DNA of 64,000 bases from Haloterrigena salifodinae (GTDB taxonomy: Archaea > Halobacteriota > Halobacteria > Halobacteriales > Natrialbaceae), in NCBI RefSeq assembly GCF_003977755.1, contig NZ_RQWN01000001.1, positions 698,995 to 762,994 on the forward strand. The letters are read 5' to 3'. Positions 17,389-26,204 of this stretch are shown here, piece by piece; position 1 is the stretch's first letter, and every line of letters starts with the position of its first letter. The translations under genes and the position numbers were made by a program. Under the pieces are notes generated by a model, which was not told the DNA's origin, ran no database searches, and saw only the letters and a program-made list of their open reading frames with translations.

Positions 17389-17488
17389 ACGGGGAATGGC
17401 AGGCCCTCGAGCGGCCCGCAAACCCGCGCGCCGCGAATAGATGCGCCTGACGGACTGAAAGGGCGAAGCGCGCCCGCCAGGGTGTCGT

Positions 17489-17537
17489 GGGAGAATCTCC
17501 GATTCTCCCGATGCCGAAAACGCCAACGGCGTTTTCG
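17489..17537. terminator. tandem hairpins at the fttA 3' end
   Basis: Two perfect stems in a row: GGGAGAAT/ATTCTCCC with a CTCCG loop (17489-17509), and CGAAAACGCC/GGCGTTTTCG with an AAC loop (17515-17537). They lie 16-64 nt beyond the stop codon of fttA (17553, minus strand). On the minus strand no long T run follows, so factor-independent termination is uncertain; 3' end protection is an alternative. Confidence 0.45.
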
Positions 17538-17552
17538 AGCACGCTGAGGGCT

Positions 17553-19487
17553 TTACAAGAACCTGAAGGTCTCGAGGTTCTTCGGCGCGAACGTCCGCAT
17601 GTCGTAGTTGTGGTACAGCGCCGAGGAGAGGTCCTGCGTCGACCGCTCGTCGCCGTGGACACAGAGCACCTTCTCGGGGCGCGGGTTCATCGTCTTGACG
17701 AAGTTCTCGAGGCCGGCGCGGTCGGCGTGGCCGGAGAAGCCGTCGACGGTCTCGACGTCGACGTTCAGATCGAGGGTGCCGCGGCCGCCGCCGTTGCCCA
17801 TGGCACCGACTTCGCTGGTCGGAATCTCGTCCCACCCCTTCTGGATGCGGCTCCCGAGGGTTCCCTGGGCCTGGTAGCCGACGAAGACCAGTGTCGAGTC
17901 CGGATCGGGGCCGATGTGGGACAGCCACGACATGATCGGACCGCCGGTGACCATCCCGGACGTCGAGAGGATGATACAGGGCTCGCCGTCGGCGACGTCC
18001 TGGCGCTCCTCCTCGCCGCCGTCGATGTGGTTGAACTCGTCGGCGAGGAAGGGGTTCTCGTCGTCGTGGAAGATGCGGTCGCGCAGGTCGTCGCGAAGGT
18101 ACTCGGGGTAAGTTGTGTGGATCGCCGTCGCCTCCCAGATCATCCCGTCCAAGTGGACCGGCATCTCGGGGATGTCTCCGCTGCGCATCGCCTCCTCGAG
18201 GACGAGCATGAGCTCCTGTGACCGGCCGACCGCGAAAGCGGGGATGAGGACCTTGCCGCCCTCCTCGTAGGTCTCGTTGATGACCTCCTTGAGGTTCTCC
18301 TCGGAGTCCTCCTGGTCGGTCTGGTAGTCGTTGCGACCGCCGTAGGTCGACTCCATCACCAGCGTCTCGACGCGCGGGAAGTCGTTCGTCGCTCCGTTGA
18401 ACAGGCGGGTGTCCTCGTAGTGGATGTCGCCGGAGAACGCGACGTTGTAGAGGCCGTCGCCGATGTGGAAGTGCGAGACGGCCGAGCCGAGGATGTGGCC
18501 GGCGTTGTGGAAGGTGAGTTTGACGTCCGGCGCGATGTCCGTGACGTCGCCGTACTCGAGCGGGATGCAGTGTTTGATCGCCTCGCGGACCTGCTCGGAC
18601 TCGTACGGCGGGGCGCGTCCCTCCTTGGCGGCGACGTCCAGGTAGTCAAGCGTCAGCAGCCCCATCAGGTCCCGGGTGGGCTCCGTGCAGTAGATCGGCC
18701 CGTCGTAGCCGTACTTAAACAGCAGCGGGATCAGCGCGGAGTGGTCGAGGTGGGCGTGGGTGAGGACAACGGCGTCGATTGTCTGCGGACCGGCGCCGAG
18801 CGCCTCGGGCGCGTGGAGGTAGGGCACTTCACCCTCCGCGCCGGGTTTGTCGCCGCAGTCGATGAGGATCCGGGTTTCGGGCGTCGAGAGGATGAACGAG
18901 GCCCGGCCGACCTCGCGACAGCAGCCCAGCGTCGTGATGCGGACGTACTCGTCGTCGGACATCTCCTCGCGGTGGATCTGTCGGCCGACCTTCTCTAAGA
19001 TATCCCGTCGCTCGTCGCGTTCCTGTTTGAGGAAACTACGGACGTTCGAGACGGTCGAGGACTCGATCGGCGGCGTGCGGACGACTTCGGGCGTCCAACC
19101 GACGTTTTTGGTGATCTCGCGGAGCGTCGAGCCGTGGCGGCCGATGACCATGCCCGGCTTTTCGGCCTCGATGACGACCTCGCCGGTGTCGGCGTGGAAG
19201 TCGAGGTCTGTGACGCCGGCCTCTTCGGGGATGACGCTCATGATCTCCTCGCGGGCCTCTTCGGGTCGCGAGAGAACGCTCGGATCGGGGCGGACGGTGA
19301 TGCGCTTGCGAAGTTTGCTCGCGAGTTGCCGGATGAGATCGCCCTGTTGAGCGAACTTCTTCGGATCGCGCGTGTAGACCACCACTTCGGGGCCTTCGTA
19401 TTTCACCGAGGAGACCGAGATATCGCTCGGTAACTCGCTCGTGATCTCTGCTTTCAGATCGTCGAGTTGCTGCTCTACAGTACTCAT
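17553..19487 (-). CDS. fttA: transcription termination factor FttA / aCPSF1 (KH + metallo-beta-lactamase/beta-CASP ribonuclease)
   Basis: 644-aa archaeal CPSF73-like protein. Two N-terminal KH-type domains (about 1-140; GMVIGRHGSTL) bind RNA. A metallo-beta-lactamase fold with the zinc motif THAHLDHSALIP and NAGHILGSA follows, then the beta-CASP insertion and C-terminal VDGFSGHADR and VLCVHGD. The protein cleaves nascent RNA behind RNA polymerase and, with Spt4/5, terminates transcription; spt5 is also in this window (56468). Start ATG 19487 (MSTVEQQ). There is no obvious TATA box close to the start, so a longer leader is likely. Confidence 0.97.
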   Translation of the reverse strand: MSTVEQQLDDLKAEITSELPSDISVSSVKYEGPEVVVYTRDPKKFAQQGDLIRQLASKLRKRITVRPDPSVLSRPEEAREEIMSVIPEEAGVTDLDFHADTGEVVIEAEKPGMVIGRHGSTLREITKNVGWTPEVVRTPPIESSTVSNVRSFLKQERDERRDILEKVGRQIHREEMSDDEYVRITTLGCCREVGRASFILSTPETRILIDCGDKPGAEGEVPYLHAPEALGAGPQTIDAVVLTHAHLDHSALIPLLFKYGYDGPIYCTEPTRDLMGLLTLDYLDVAAKEGRAPPYESEQVREAIKHCIPLEYGDVTDIAPDVKLTFHNAGHILGSAVSHFHIGDGLYNVAFSGDIHYEDTRLFNGATNDFPRVETLVMESTYGGRNDYQTDQEDSEENLKEVINETYEEGGKVLIPAFAVGRSQELMLVLEEAMRSGDIPEMPVHLDGMIWEATAIHTTYPEYLRDDLRDRIFHDDENPFLADEFNHIDGGEEERQDVADGEPCIILSTSGMVTGGPIMSWLSHIGPDPDSTLVFVGYQAQGTLGSRIQKGWDEIPTSEVGAMGNGGGRGTLDLNVDVETVDGFSGHADRAGLENFVKTMNPRPEKVLCVHGDERSTQDLSSALYHNYDMRTFAPKNLETFRFL

Positions 19488-19817
19488 AATCGCCGATTGT
19501 GGATTGCGTGAACTCGCCGCCGGGGAGCGAACCGCTCAGGTCGATGTTGTCGGATTCCGGGATGTGGTGACGGTCTACCGACCGCCCGAACTGTATCGTA
19601 CCGGCGATACCGTTGCGTCACACCGTCTACGTCGGACGGTGCAGTACGCCTCGCATCCCGGATCATCCGTCTGACACCTGCCGTGACGAACGCGCTCCCA
19701 GGTCGGTTGTCCTGGGTTGCGGGAAGATTCCAGGGAGAACCCGCTTATTCGACGCTATTCTTTGCGTAGTATAAAAGCCTTCGCAAAAACCAGGGCCGTT
19801 CGGTACGTATCGGAGGT
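19488..19817. other. divergent promoter region between fttA and the next gene
   Basis: 330 nt without a credible gene. It contains short hairpins: CACCGTC/GACGGTG (around 19621-19641) and CCCAGG/CCTGGG (around 19698-19717). For the plus-strand gene, TATA-like AGTATAAAA (about 19767-19775) lies 45 nt before the ATG, and GGAGGT directly abuts the start codon, so that transcript may carry a short leader with a ribosome-binding site. No TATA box is obvious for fttA. Confidence 0.5.
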
Positions 19818-20303
19818 ATGCACCTGACAGCCGACCGCGTCGTACGGGAGCGAAACTGGGTCGCAAACCGCGCCGAAACCGTCGTTCCGCTCATCAACGA
19901 CGTCCGGGACGACCTCGGGGACATCTTCGACACCGACGTCGATCACGTCACCGAGGCGCAGTATCTCGAGGCCGTCGACGACGTCTTCGCCGACGGCGAT
20001 CTGGGGGTCAACGTCGCCGCTATGGTCGCGATCCTCCGCGAACTCGACGTCGAGGGCGACTATCCCGGCTTCGTCGTCGACGAGATCCTCGGTCGGGAAC
20101 TGGCCGCGACCGTCGCCGGCCGCCAGCCGCTGCGGACCCTCGGTGAGGCGACGTTCCACTACGCCGACCTGCGGGTCCACGGCGAGGCCGACGAGAACGC
20201 GGGCGTCGACGACTGCGAGGCGGCGCTGGCGGCTGGGTTCCAGGAGCGACTGCCAGGCTGGAACTGGACCGAGCGCTCGAGTCCGTTCAGTATCGAGCGG
20301 TAA
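19818..20303 (+). CDS. conserved haloarchaeal protein of unknown function
   Basis: 161-aa acidic soluble protein, helical throughout (WVANRAETVVPLINDVRDDL, AAMVAILRELDVEGDYP). No known catalytic motif. The C-terminus ends in an aromatic patch (LPGWNWTERSSPF). The translation start is supported by GGAGGT immediately before ATG and by a TATA-like element 45 nt upstream, an unusual combination here where most genes look leaderless. I do not recognise a function. Confidence 0.82.
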   Translation: MHLTADRVVRERNWVANRAETVVPLINDVRDDLGDIFDTDVDHVTEAQYLEAVDDVFADGDLGVNVAAMVAILRELDVEGDYPGFVVDEILGRELAATVAGRQPLRTLGEATFHYADLRVHGEADENAGVDDCEAALAAGFQERLPGWNWTERSSPFSIER

Positions 20304-20397
20304 CCGGCGGCCCGCCCGGCGTAGACCGGTAAGCGGCCGCCGAACCGTTGTGAACCGGTGACCGGCGGCCAAACCGTCATCAGAACGAGGTCTCGAG

Positions 20398-21024
20398 TTA
20401 CTCGTCGGTTTCGTTTCCGGCGTCCGACTCGTTTTCGGCGGTCTGATTCCCGTCGTCGGACCCGTCCGTGTCGGTTCCGACGTCCGTTTCGTTGCTAGCG
20501 TCGGACTCGTTTTCGGCGCTGTCGTTCTGTTGTTCTTCCCGCTGTCGCCGGAGCATCTCCTGTTGTTGGGCCTGTTGTTGCTGTTGCTGGACGAACGCGT
20601 CGTACTGGTCGCCGGGATAGATGCCGCTGATCTCGCCCTCCCGAAGCGCGCTCATGATCGCCTCGTCGGAGCCGGTGACGCGGAGGAGACCGAACTCGGG
20701 TGCGGACTCCTCGACCGTGATCTCGCTGTCGCCGACCGAGTCCTCGAACTCAGTCGCGGCCTCCTCGGTCAGGTTGCGCTGTTCCTCCCGCGCGCGCTGT
20801 CCGGCCTCCTGCTGAGACATATTGCCGCTCTGAACGGCCGACTGGAGCTCCTCGTTGAGCTGCTCGAGCTTCTTCCGGTCCGGCGACACCGCGACGGTGA
20901 CCGCGTCGCTCGAGCCCTCGTCGGACTGTGTCAATGCCTCGAGTTGGGAGCACCCGGCGAGCGATGCGGCGACGCCGGTGCCGGCGATGCCGAGAAATTC
21001 GCGGCGGGGATGGCCGTCTGTCAT
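20398..21024 (-). CDS. Tat lipoprotein with glutamine-rich and sequon-rich tail
   Basis: 208-aa predicted lipoprotein. PRREFLGIAG is the Tat motif and LAGC (about residue 24) the lipobox. The mature protein has a coiled-coil-like stretch (KKLEQLNEELQSAVQSG), a small alpha/beta unit (residues about 85-140), a Gln run (QQQQQQAQQQ), and a tail with several N-x-S/T sequons in which the motif ENESDA-NETD occurs twice. It is probably anchored outside the membrane and possibly glycosylated. Start ATG at 21024 (MTDGHPRREF) is preferred over 21039. Function unknown. Confidence 0.8.
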   Translation of the reverse strand: MTDGHPRREFLGIAGTGVAASLAGCSQLEALTQSDEGSSDAVTVAVSPDRKKLEQLNEELQSAVQSGNMSQQEAGQRAREEQRNLTEEAATEFEDSVGDSEITVEESAPEFGLLRVTGSDEAIMSALREGEISGIYPGDQYDAFVQQQQQQAQQQEMLRRQREEQQNDSAENESDASNETDVGTDTDGSDDGNQTAENESDAGNETDE

Positions 21025-21212
21025 TCGACTCGAGACCATCGACGGGCGGAAATAAGGGTTTTTGACAGCGCGACGAACTCTCGTCGGTGAGGGGAGGCGT
21101 TGGGCGGCAGCGATCGGTCGACCATCGATCGGCCGTGAACGTCACGGAACGATGCACGCTGTCCGTACGCGGTCCGGGCTCCTTTTATTCGCCCGACGGC
21201 TATACCGTTCCA

Positions 21213-22007
21213 GTGACTTCCGAGCCATCGACCGCGCGGTCGCCGCGAGCAGTGACCCTCGAGCAGCCGTCGCTGTCGGCCGCCTGCGAGGCCGTCGCCG
21301 ACGGCATCGAGCGCGAGGCGCTCGTCACCGTCTTCGGTCGCTGTTCCGTCGACTACGAGGGTCGCGCCTCGAGCGTGCTCGAGGCGGGCGACCGCCACGT
21401 CATGCTCAAACCGGACGGCGCGGCGCTGGTCCACACCGACGAGGGCCAGCAGCCGGTCAACTGGCAGCCTCCGGGCTGCGAGCACGACGTCTACTGCGAC
21501 GACGGGGACGCCAACGGAAGCGGCGTTGAGGCGGACGCCGACCCCGACGCACTCGTCCTCGAGAGCCTCCGGTCGAATCCCGACGAGCGGCTGCTGGTGC
21601 GATTCCAGCGGGTCCTGCAGGTCTCGGCTTTCTCGGGAACCGACGAGAACGAACTCGCCCTCTCCGGGACCGAGGAGGACCTCCGCCAGCGCATTCTCGA
21701 GGAACCCGACCTGCTCGAGACCGGGTTCACGCCGCTGGCGACCGAGCGCGCGACGCCGGCCGGCGCCGTCGACATCTACGGCGAGGATTCGGCGGGCCGG
21801 ACGGTCGTCGTCGAACTCAAGCGCCGCCGCGTCGGGCCGGACGCGGTCGGCCAACTGCGCCGGTACGTCGACGCCCTCGAGCGCGATCTCCACGCCGACG
21901 CCGACGTCCGCGGGGTTCTGGTCGCCCCGTCCGTGACCGACCGAGCCGATCGGTTGCTCGGGGACCACGGCCTCGAGTTCGTCTCGCTGAAACCGACCGG
22001 CGACTGA
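21213..22007 (+). CDS. nucS: endonuclease NucS
   Basis: 264-aa archaeal NucS/EndoMS-type endonuclease, which acts on branched or mismatched DNA and binds PCNA. The N-terminal half is the DNA-binding/dimerisation beta-barrel (ALVTVFGRCSVDYEGRASS). The C-terminal RecB-like nuclease shows EPDLLETGF, AGAVDIYGEDSAGR (Asp) and VVVELKRRRVG (Glu-x-Lys). I chose the GTG at 21213 because a TATA box TTTTATT (21183-21189) lies exactly 24-30 nt before it. An upstream ATG at 21087 would include the promoter in the coding sequence. Confidence 0.92.
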   Translation: MTSEPSTARSPRAVTLEQPSLSAACEAVADGIEREALVTVFGRCSVDYEGRASSVLEAGDRHVMLKPDGAALVHTDEGQQPVNWQPPGCEHDVYCDDGDANGSGVEADADPDALVLESLRSNPDERLLVRFQRVLQVSAFSGTDENELALSGTEEDLRQRILEEPDLLETGFTPLATERATPAGAVDIYGEDSAGRTVVVELKRRRVGPDAVGQLRRYVDALERDLHADADVRGVLVAPSVTDRADRLLGDHGLEFVSLKPTGD

Positions 22008-22135
22008 CGGATGTCTGCGGCTCCCGCCGTGGCATAGCGGTCTCCCGCTGGGGTTGACTCGAGCGGATCGAGGGAACTCGGCTGCCCGGAAGCCGAAACG
22101 GAATTCTCATCGGGCTCCAGCGATAAGGACCGCCA

Positions 22136-22618
22136 ATGCGACTCGAACTTCGCGTCTGTCAGCACTGTCTCAACCGCGACGACGGCCACGGGGGGAAACA
22201 GAAGGCCGAACTGCTACAGGACATGGTCGCCTGCGCCGAAGTGATCCAGGAGTACAAGGACGTCATCGACCTCGAGGACGTCCACATCCGGCGGGTCCAC
22301 GACAACGAAAAGGGGAAACCCGAGGCGCTGCCGGTCGTCGCGGCGACGATACAGAACGACCAGGTCGTCCTTAACGACACGCAACTCGTCGCGGAGGGTC
22401 AGGACGGCACCATGCTGCTGTACGCAAACCCCGACGACATCCTGACGGTGCTCGCGGGCAACGTCGACGAGATCAGCAAGGCGGTTCCCGGCGACGTCAC
22501 GGTCGACCTCTCCGAGACGGGTGCGCGGATCGTCGCCGAGGCCGGCCTCGGCGCCGACCCGGACGATCAGCCCGGTCCCGACGCCGGCCCCGGGCCCGGT
22601 CCCGGCCCCGGCCAGTAA
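22136..22618 (+). CDS. conserved haloarchaeal protein, unknown function
   Basis: 160-aa protein starting MRLELRVCQHCLNR; the CxxC near residues 8-11 has no obvious second metal-binding pair. A central alpha/beta part (VIDLEDVHIRRVHDNE, VAATIQNDQVV) is followed by a disordered tail ending in an alternating Gly-Pro run (GPGPGPGPGQ). It lies 128 nt after nucS on the same strand. I do not recognise its function. Confidence 0.8.
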   Translation: MRLELRVCQHCLNRDDGHGGKQKAELLQDMVACAEVIQEYKDVIDLEDVHIRRVHDNEKGKPEALPVVAATIQNDQVVLNDTQLVAEGQDGTMLLYANPDDILTVLAGNVDEISKAVPGDVTVDLSETGARIVAEAGLGADPDDQPGPDAGPGPGPGPGQ

Positions 22619-22715
22619 CGAGACGCCCCGCCGGTCGTCCCGTCGGTTCGCCCGACGCATCGCCACCGAACCGGGCCGTCTCTCGGCCGACGGCCCGTTT
22701 CTTTTCTCGCGTCGC

Positions 22716-24041
22716 TTATCGTGCGCTCGAGCCCTCGCGCGCCGACGGCGACGAGGAGGTGTCGCGGTCGCGGACGAGGAGCCAACACGAACAGCAAAAG
22801 GCGACGGCGACGGTCCCCGCGAGGATGCCGAAGGCGACCCGGTACCCGTACCGAGTGTAGGCGACGGTGCCGCCGACGGTCTCGCCGGTCCGGTAAGCGT
22901 CCAACACCAGCCCCATGAGCGTCGGGAGAACCGTCGCGCCGACGAACCCCGCTGTGTTCACGGTGGCCGTCGCGACACCGCTGGCCGCGGGCGGGTACCG
23001 GTCCTTCACGGTCGACAGCGACAGCATCGCGGCGCCGAAGAGGACGCCGCAGGCCAGGTACGAGACGGCGATGATCGCCAGCGGGGGGCGCCCGAAGACG
23101 GGGATCACGCTGAACGCGATCGTCAACAGGCCGACTCCCGCCGTCATCGGCAGCACGCGCCGCTCGAGTCGATCGGAGACCCAGCCGATCGCCGGCGGAC
23201 CGACCAGCAGGCCGATCGATCCGAGGAGGGTAAACGAGGACGCGGTCGTCACGTCGAGGCCGTAGACGATCGCGAGGTAGGGAACGCCCCACAGGCCGAT
23301 CAGCGTCAGTATCGCGCCGTTGCCGGCGAAGAAGACGGCCGACAGCAGCCACTGGTCGGGGTCGCGAGCGAGCGTTCGCAGGTGACCGGCGGTCTCCGCG
23401 AGCGTGACCGACGGCTGCTCCGGGACGCCCGCGATGGGTTCGAGGCCTGCCGCGGCCGGCGACTGGCGCGCGACGACAAAGACGGCCCCGGCGGCGACGA
23501 AGCCAACGGCGGCCAGGCCGATCATCGTGGCCCGCCACCCCAGCGCGTCGACGGCGACCGCCAGCGGCGTGGTCGCGAGGATCGCCCCGAGTCCGGCGAC
23601 GCTGCCGGTCAGTCCGGTCATCGTGGCGAACTCGTCGGCGCGGTACCAGTTGGCGCAAAACCGGAGGATCGTGACGAAGATGACGGCACTACCCAGGCCG
23701 ATGAGCGCCCGCGAGGCGACGGCCGCGAGGTAGCTGCCGCTCAGCGCGAAGCCGACGGCGCCGAGGCTCAGGACGAGCCCGCCGATCGAGCCGACGTACC
23801 GGGGGCCGAACCGGTCGGCGAGCACGCCGGTCGGGATCTGAGCGACCGCGTAGATGAGGAAGAAGGCGGCGTGGAGCGTCCCGAGCTGGGCCGCAGTCGT
23901 CCCGAACGCGTCGGTCAGCCGATCCGACAGTACGGCCGTCGACAATCGGTGGAGATTGACGAGCAGGAAGACGGTTGCTAGCGCGGCCCACGCGAGCCAC
24001 CGCCGCCTAGTGGGATCCGACAGCGCGCTCACGCCTGTCAC
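22716..24041 (-). CDS. major facilitator superfamily transporter
   Basis: 441-aa polytopic membrane protein with about 12 hydrophobic segments and the MFS A-motif-like loop GVLADRFGPR after TM2, with a related loop GWVSDRLERR in the second half. The segments YRADEFATMTGLTGSVAGLG and ATVNTAGFVGATVLP are typical of organic-acid or drug-type MFS carriers. The substrate cannot be deduced. A second MFS gene of similar kind is at 41208. Start ATG 24041, with the N-terminal RRRW preceding TM1. Confidence 0.9.
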   Translation of the reverse strand: MTGVSALSDPTRRRWLAWAALATVFLLVNLHRLSTAVLSDRLTDAFGTTAAQLGTLHAAFFLIYAVAQIPTGVLADRFGPRYVGSIGGLVLSLGAVGFALSGSYLAAVASRALIGLGSAVIFVTILRFCANWYRADEFATMTGLTGSVAGLGAILATTPLAVAVDALGWRATMIGLAAVGFVAAGAVFVVARQSPAAAGLEPIAGVPEQPSVTLAETAGHLRTLARDPDQWLLSAVFFAGNGAILTLIGLWGVPYLAIVYGLDVTTASSFTLLGSIGLLVGPPAIGWVSDRLERRVLPMTAGVGLLTIAFSVIPVFGRPPLAIIAVSYLACGVLFGAAMLSLSTVKDRYPPAASGVATATVNTAGFVGATVLPTLMGLVLDAYRTGETVGGTVAYTRYGYRVAFGILAGTVAVAFCCSCWLLVRDRDTSSSPSAREGSSAR

Positions 24042-24164
24042 GTTTCACAGACGGTGTGGTAAAGTTGTGTCCCCGTCGAACATGGACCGTCGAACCGACA
24101 GCCCAGCGGCTCGAGGGACTTCAGCTCTGAGAAACCGAACTCGATCGAGTGCCGATTCAGCGAG

Positions 24165-24431
24165 TTAGATACGGCCGACGTTCTCGACGCCGACGCTCTC
24201 GACGCCCTCGACGTCCGAGAAGCCTTCCTCGACGGCCTCCGTACCGCCCGCGCCGTCAGGGACGATCACGGTCGGGTAGAGTGCGACGAGACCGAACGCG
24301 ACTTCCTCGCGTTCGACGCCGTTGATCTTGGCGCCCTCGGGGAGCGTGCTCTCGAGGCGCTCCTGGAGCGCGTCGAGATCGATTTCAGGGCTGTTCGGCA
24401 TGACCTTGATTTTCGCGGCTACCTTTCCCAT
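24165..24431 (-). CDS. ef1b: translation elongation factor aEF1-beta
   Basis: 88-aa archaeal guanine-nucleotide exchange factor for EF-1alpha. [12 protein letters not shown] at the N-terminus, [10 protein letters not shown] and [17 protein letters not shown] are characteristic; the domain is the small alpha/beta exchange domain only. It lies 7 nt after the zinc-ribbon gene (24439-24618) on the same strand, the conserved archaeal arrangement of these two genes, so they are co-transcribed from the TATA box at 24641-24647. Confidence 0.96.
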   Translation of the reverse strand: MGKVAAKIKVMPNSPEIDLDALQERLESTLPEGAKINGVEREEVAFGLVALYPTVIVPDGAGGTEAVEEGFSDVEGVESVGVENVGRI

Positions 24432-24438
24432 GGTTCTA

Positions 24439-24618
24439 TTACGGACCGGTGAATCCGCAGTCGGGGCACTCGTAGAGGTTGCTCTGCTTGCGGCACTTGG
24501 CACAGCGGTAGATCTGGGTGCCACAGTCGGGACACTTGAACGCGGCGGCGTTGGTGCCGGCGATGTTGAGCCCACAGGAGACGCACGAGCGCCTCTGGCT
24601 TTCGTCGGTCGTACTCAT
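24439..24618 (-). CDS. double zinc-ribbon microprotein (HVO_2753 family)
   Basis: 59-aa protein with four CxxC pairs: CVSCG, CPDCG, CAKC and CPDCG, enough for two zinc ribbons. It matches the HVO_2753-type haloarchaeal zinc-finger microproteins. Co-transcription with aEF1-beta, 7 nt downstream, hints at a role near translation. The Haloferax homologue has been studied as a small zinc protein, but molecular function is not settled as far as I know. A TATA element (24641-24647) lies 23-29 nt before the ATG, indicating a leaderless transcript. Confidence 0.92.
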   Translation of the reverse strand: MSTTDESQRRSCVSCGLNIAGTNAAAFKCPDCGTQIYRCAKCRKQSNLYECPDCGFTGP

Positions 24619-24902
24619 ACCCCTTCTTTCCCGCCCGGCGTTTTTAACGGTTGTCTTTCGAGGGCTCTCGAGGTCGGCGCCGACCCGAGAGCGGACGCTG
24701 TCGAAACGGATGGGTGTGGACGAAGTCGGCGTCGCGAGACCAGGTGTTTTCGCAGTCAGAAAATCCACGGCTAGATACTTTACTGTCCACTCGAAAGAAG
24801 ATGATGAGGTTCGGTGGGTGCCAAGCCAGACCGGACCTCTGCCTCTGACATTCTGCCCCCGAACTGCAACATTCAAACGGGCTCCGCCCCTACTGCGAGT
24901 GA

Positions 24903-26204
24903 ATGCGCCTCGACGACTACATCGAGGAGTTAGAACCCGATGAGGAGGCGAAGCGACGGCGCCTCGCCAAGGAGAAGTCCTACGAGATCACGGACCACCT
25001 TGAGGAGTTCGAACAGAACTTCGAGCAAGCGCTGTCCGGCGACTCGCTCGTGGGCTCGACGGCTCCCTCGATCTTCGTCGGGCGGTCGAACTACCCGGAC
25101 ATCCCCGTGGGGGTGCTCTCGCCGGTCGGCGACGAGAACGCCGCCGAGGACTATGTCACCGACGGGAACTGGTACCAGCAGGGGTACGACATTCCGGACG
25201 TCCTCCAGCGTCGAACGGGCCTGCTGAACTCCAACAAGCGTGCGAACGTCGACTCGCCGAGCATCGCGAGTCGACTGACGCCCAACGTCCACGACGCCTG
25301 GGACGGTTTCGTCGGCGTCCAGCGCGAGGTCGCCATCGCGGATCGGCCGGTCGACCTCGAGATCGGCCTCGACGACACCCCCGATCTGGGCCTCGACACC
25401 GGCACGGACGTCGCGACGCCCCGCGGCCCCCGCGCCAACGCTCGCAACGCCGAGTTGCGGGAGAACCCTTACGTCCCGAAGCCGATCAAGAAGACCTTAG
25501 AAGACGACGACTGGCAGGCCCAGGGCGCGATGACCTACCTCTATCGTCGGGGGTTCGATGTCTACGACATCAACTCGATCCTCTCGGCGGGCGCGCTCGG
25601 CGAGACCGACCAGCGACGGCTCGTCCCGACGCGGTGGTCGATCACCGCCGTCGACGACACCGTCGGTCAGTTCCTCCGCGGGCGCATCCGCAACGCGCCC
25701 AGCGTCGACGAGGTGCAGGTCTGGGCCAACGAGTACATGGGCAACCGCTACTGGGTGATCCTCGCGCCGGGCAACTGGGAGTTCGAACTCGTCGAGATGA
25801 AGGCGCCCGGCAGCATCTGGAACCCCGATCCCGAGGGTGACACCTGGATGGCCAGCGCCAGCGAGGGATTCGACGGGCGCTCGAGCTACGTCGAGGAGAC
25901 CGCCGGCGCCTACTACGCCGCCCGACTGGCCGCCTTAGAGCACCTCGAGTCGATCGGGCGACAGGCGAAGTGTCTCGTCCTCCGCGAAGTGAGCGACGAC
26001 TACTGGGCGCCCGTCGGCGTCTGGCAGGTCCGCGAGAGCGTGCGCAACGCTTTCGACGGAGAGTACGGCGAGGCCGAGACCTTCCACGACGCCGTCGCCG
26101 AGGTCGCGACGCAGCTTCCGATCTCCCACGCTCGCCTCCGGCGGAAATCCGAACTCGCGGCGGGGCTGCAGTCGAATCTCAGCGCCTTTTCTGCTCGAGA
26201 CTAG
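24903..26204 (+). CDS. nreA: DNA repair protein NreA
   Basis: 433-aa archaeal Nre protein. Recognisable segments are SIFVGRSNYPDIPVGVLSPV near the N-terminus, ENPYVPKPIKKTLEDDDWQAQ in the centre, and RRLVPTRWSITAVDD with YMGNRYWVILAPG. The C-terminal tail QSNLSAF resembles a PCNA-interacting (PIP) motif, as described for Haloferax NreA, which takes part in repair of mitomycin-type DNA damage. Start ATG at 24903 (MRLDDYIEEL). No strong TATA box is seen at leaderless distance. Confidence 0.94.
   Translation: MRLDDYIEELEPDEEAKRRRLAKEKSYEITDHLEEFEQNFEQALSGDSLVGSTAPSIFVGRSNYPDIPVGVLSPVGDENAAEDYVTDGNWYQQGYDIPDVLQRRTGLLNSNKRANVDSPSIASRLTPNVHDAWDGFVGVQREVAIADRPVDLEIGLDDTPDLGLDTGTDVATPRGPRANARNAELRENPYVPKPIKKTLEDDDWQAQGAMTYLYRRGFDVYDINSILSAGALGETDQRRLVPTRWSITAVDDTVGQFLRGRIRNAPSVDEVQVWANEYMGNRYWVILAPGNWEFELVEMKAPGSIWNPDPEGDTWMASASEGFDGRSSYVEETAGAYYAARLAALEHLESIGRQAKCLVLREVSDDYWAPVGVWQVRESVRNAFDGEYGEAETFHDAVAEVATQLPISHARLRRKSELAAGLQSNLSAFSARD

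Larger units (their letters stand above)
17216..17552. other. intergenic region with several strong hairpins
   Basis: 337 nt between the tentative microprotein and the fttA stop codon. It holds a 17-bp perfect inverted repeat (17345-17388) and, next to the fttA 3' end, two further perfect hairpins (17489-17509 and 17515-17537) preceded by a short GGGC/GCCC stem near 17461-17475. No credible ORF. A structured RNA or termination region is possible. Confidence 0.6.
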
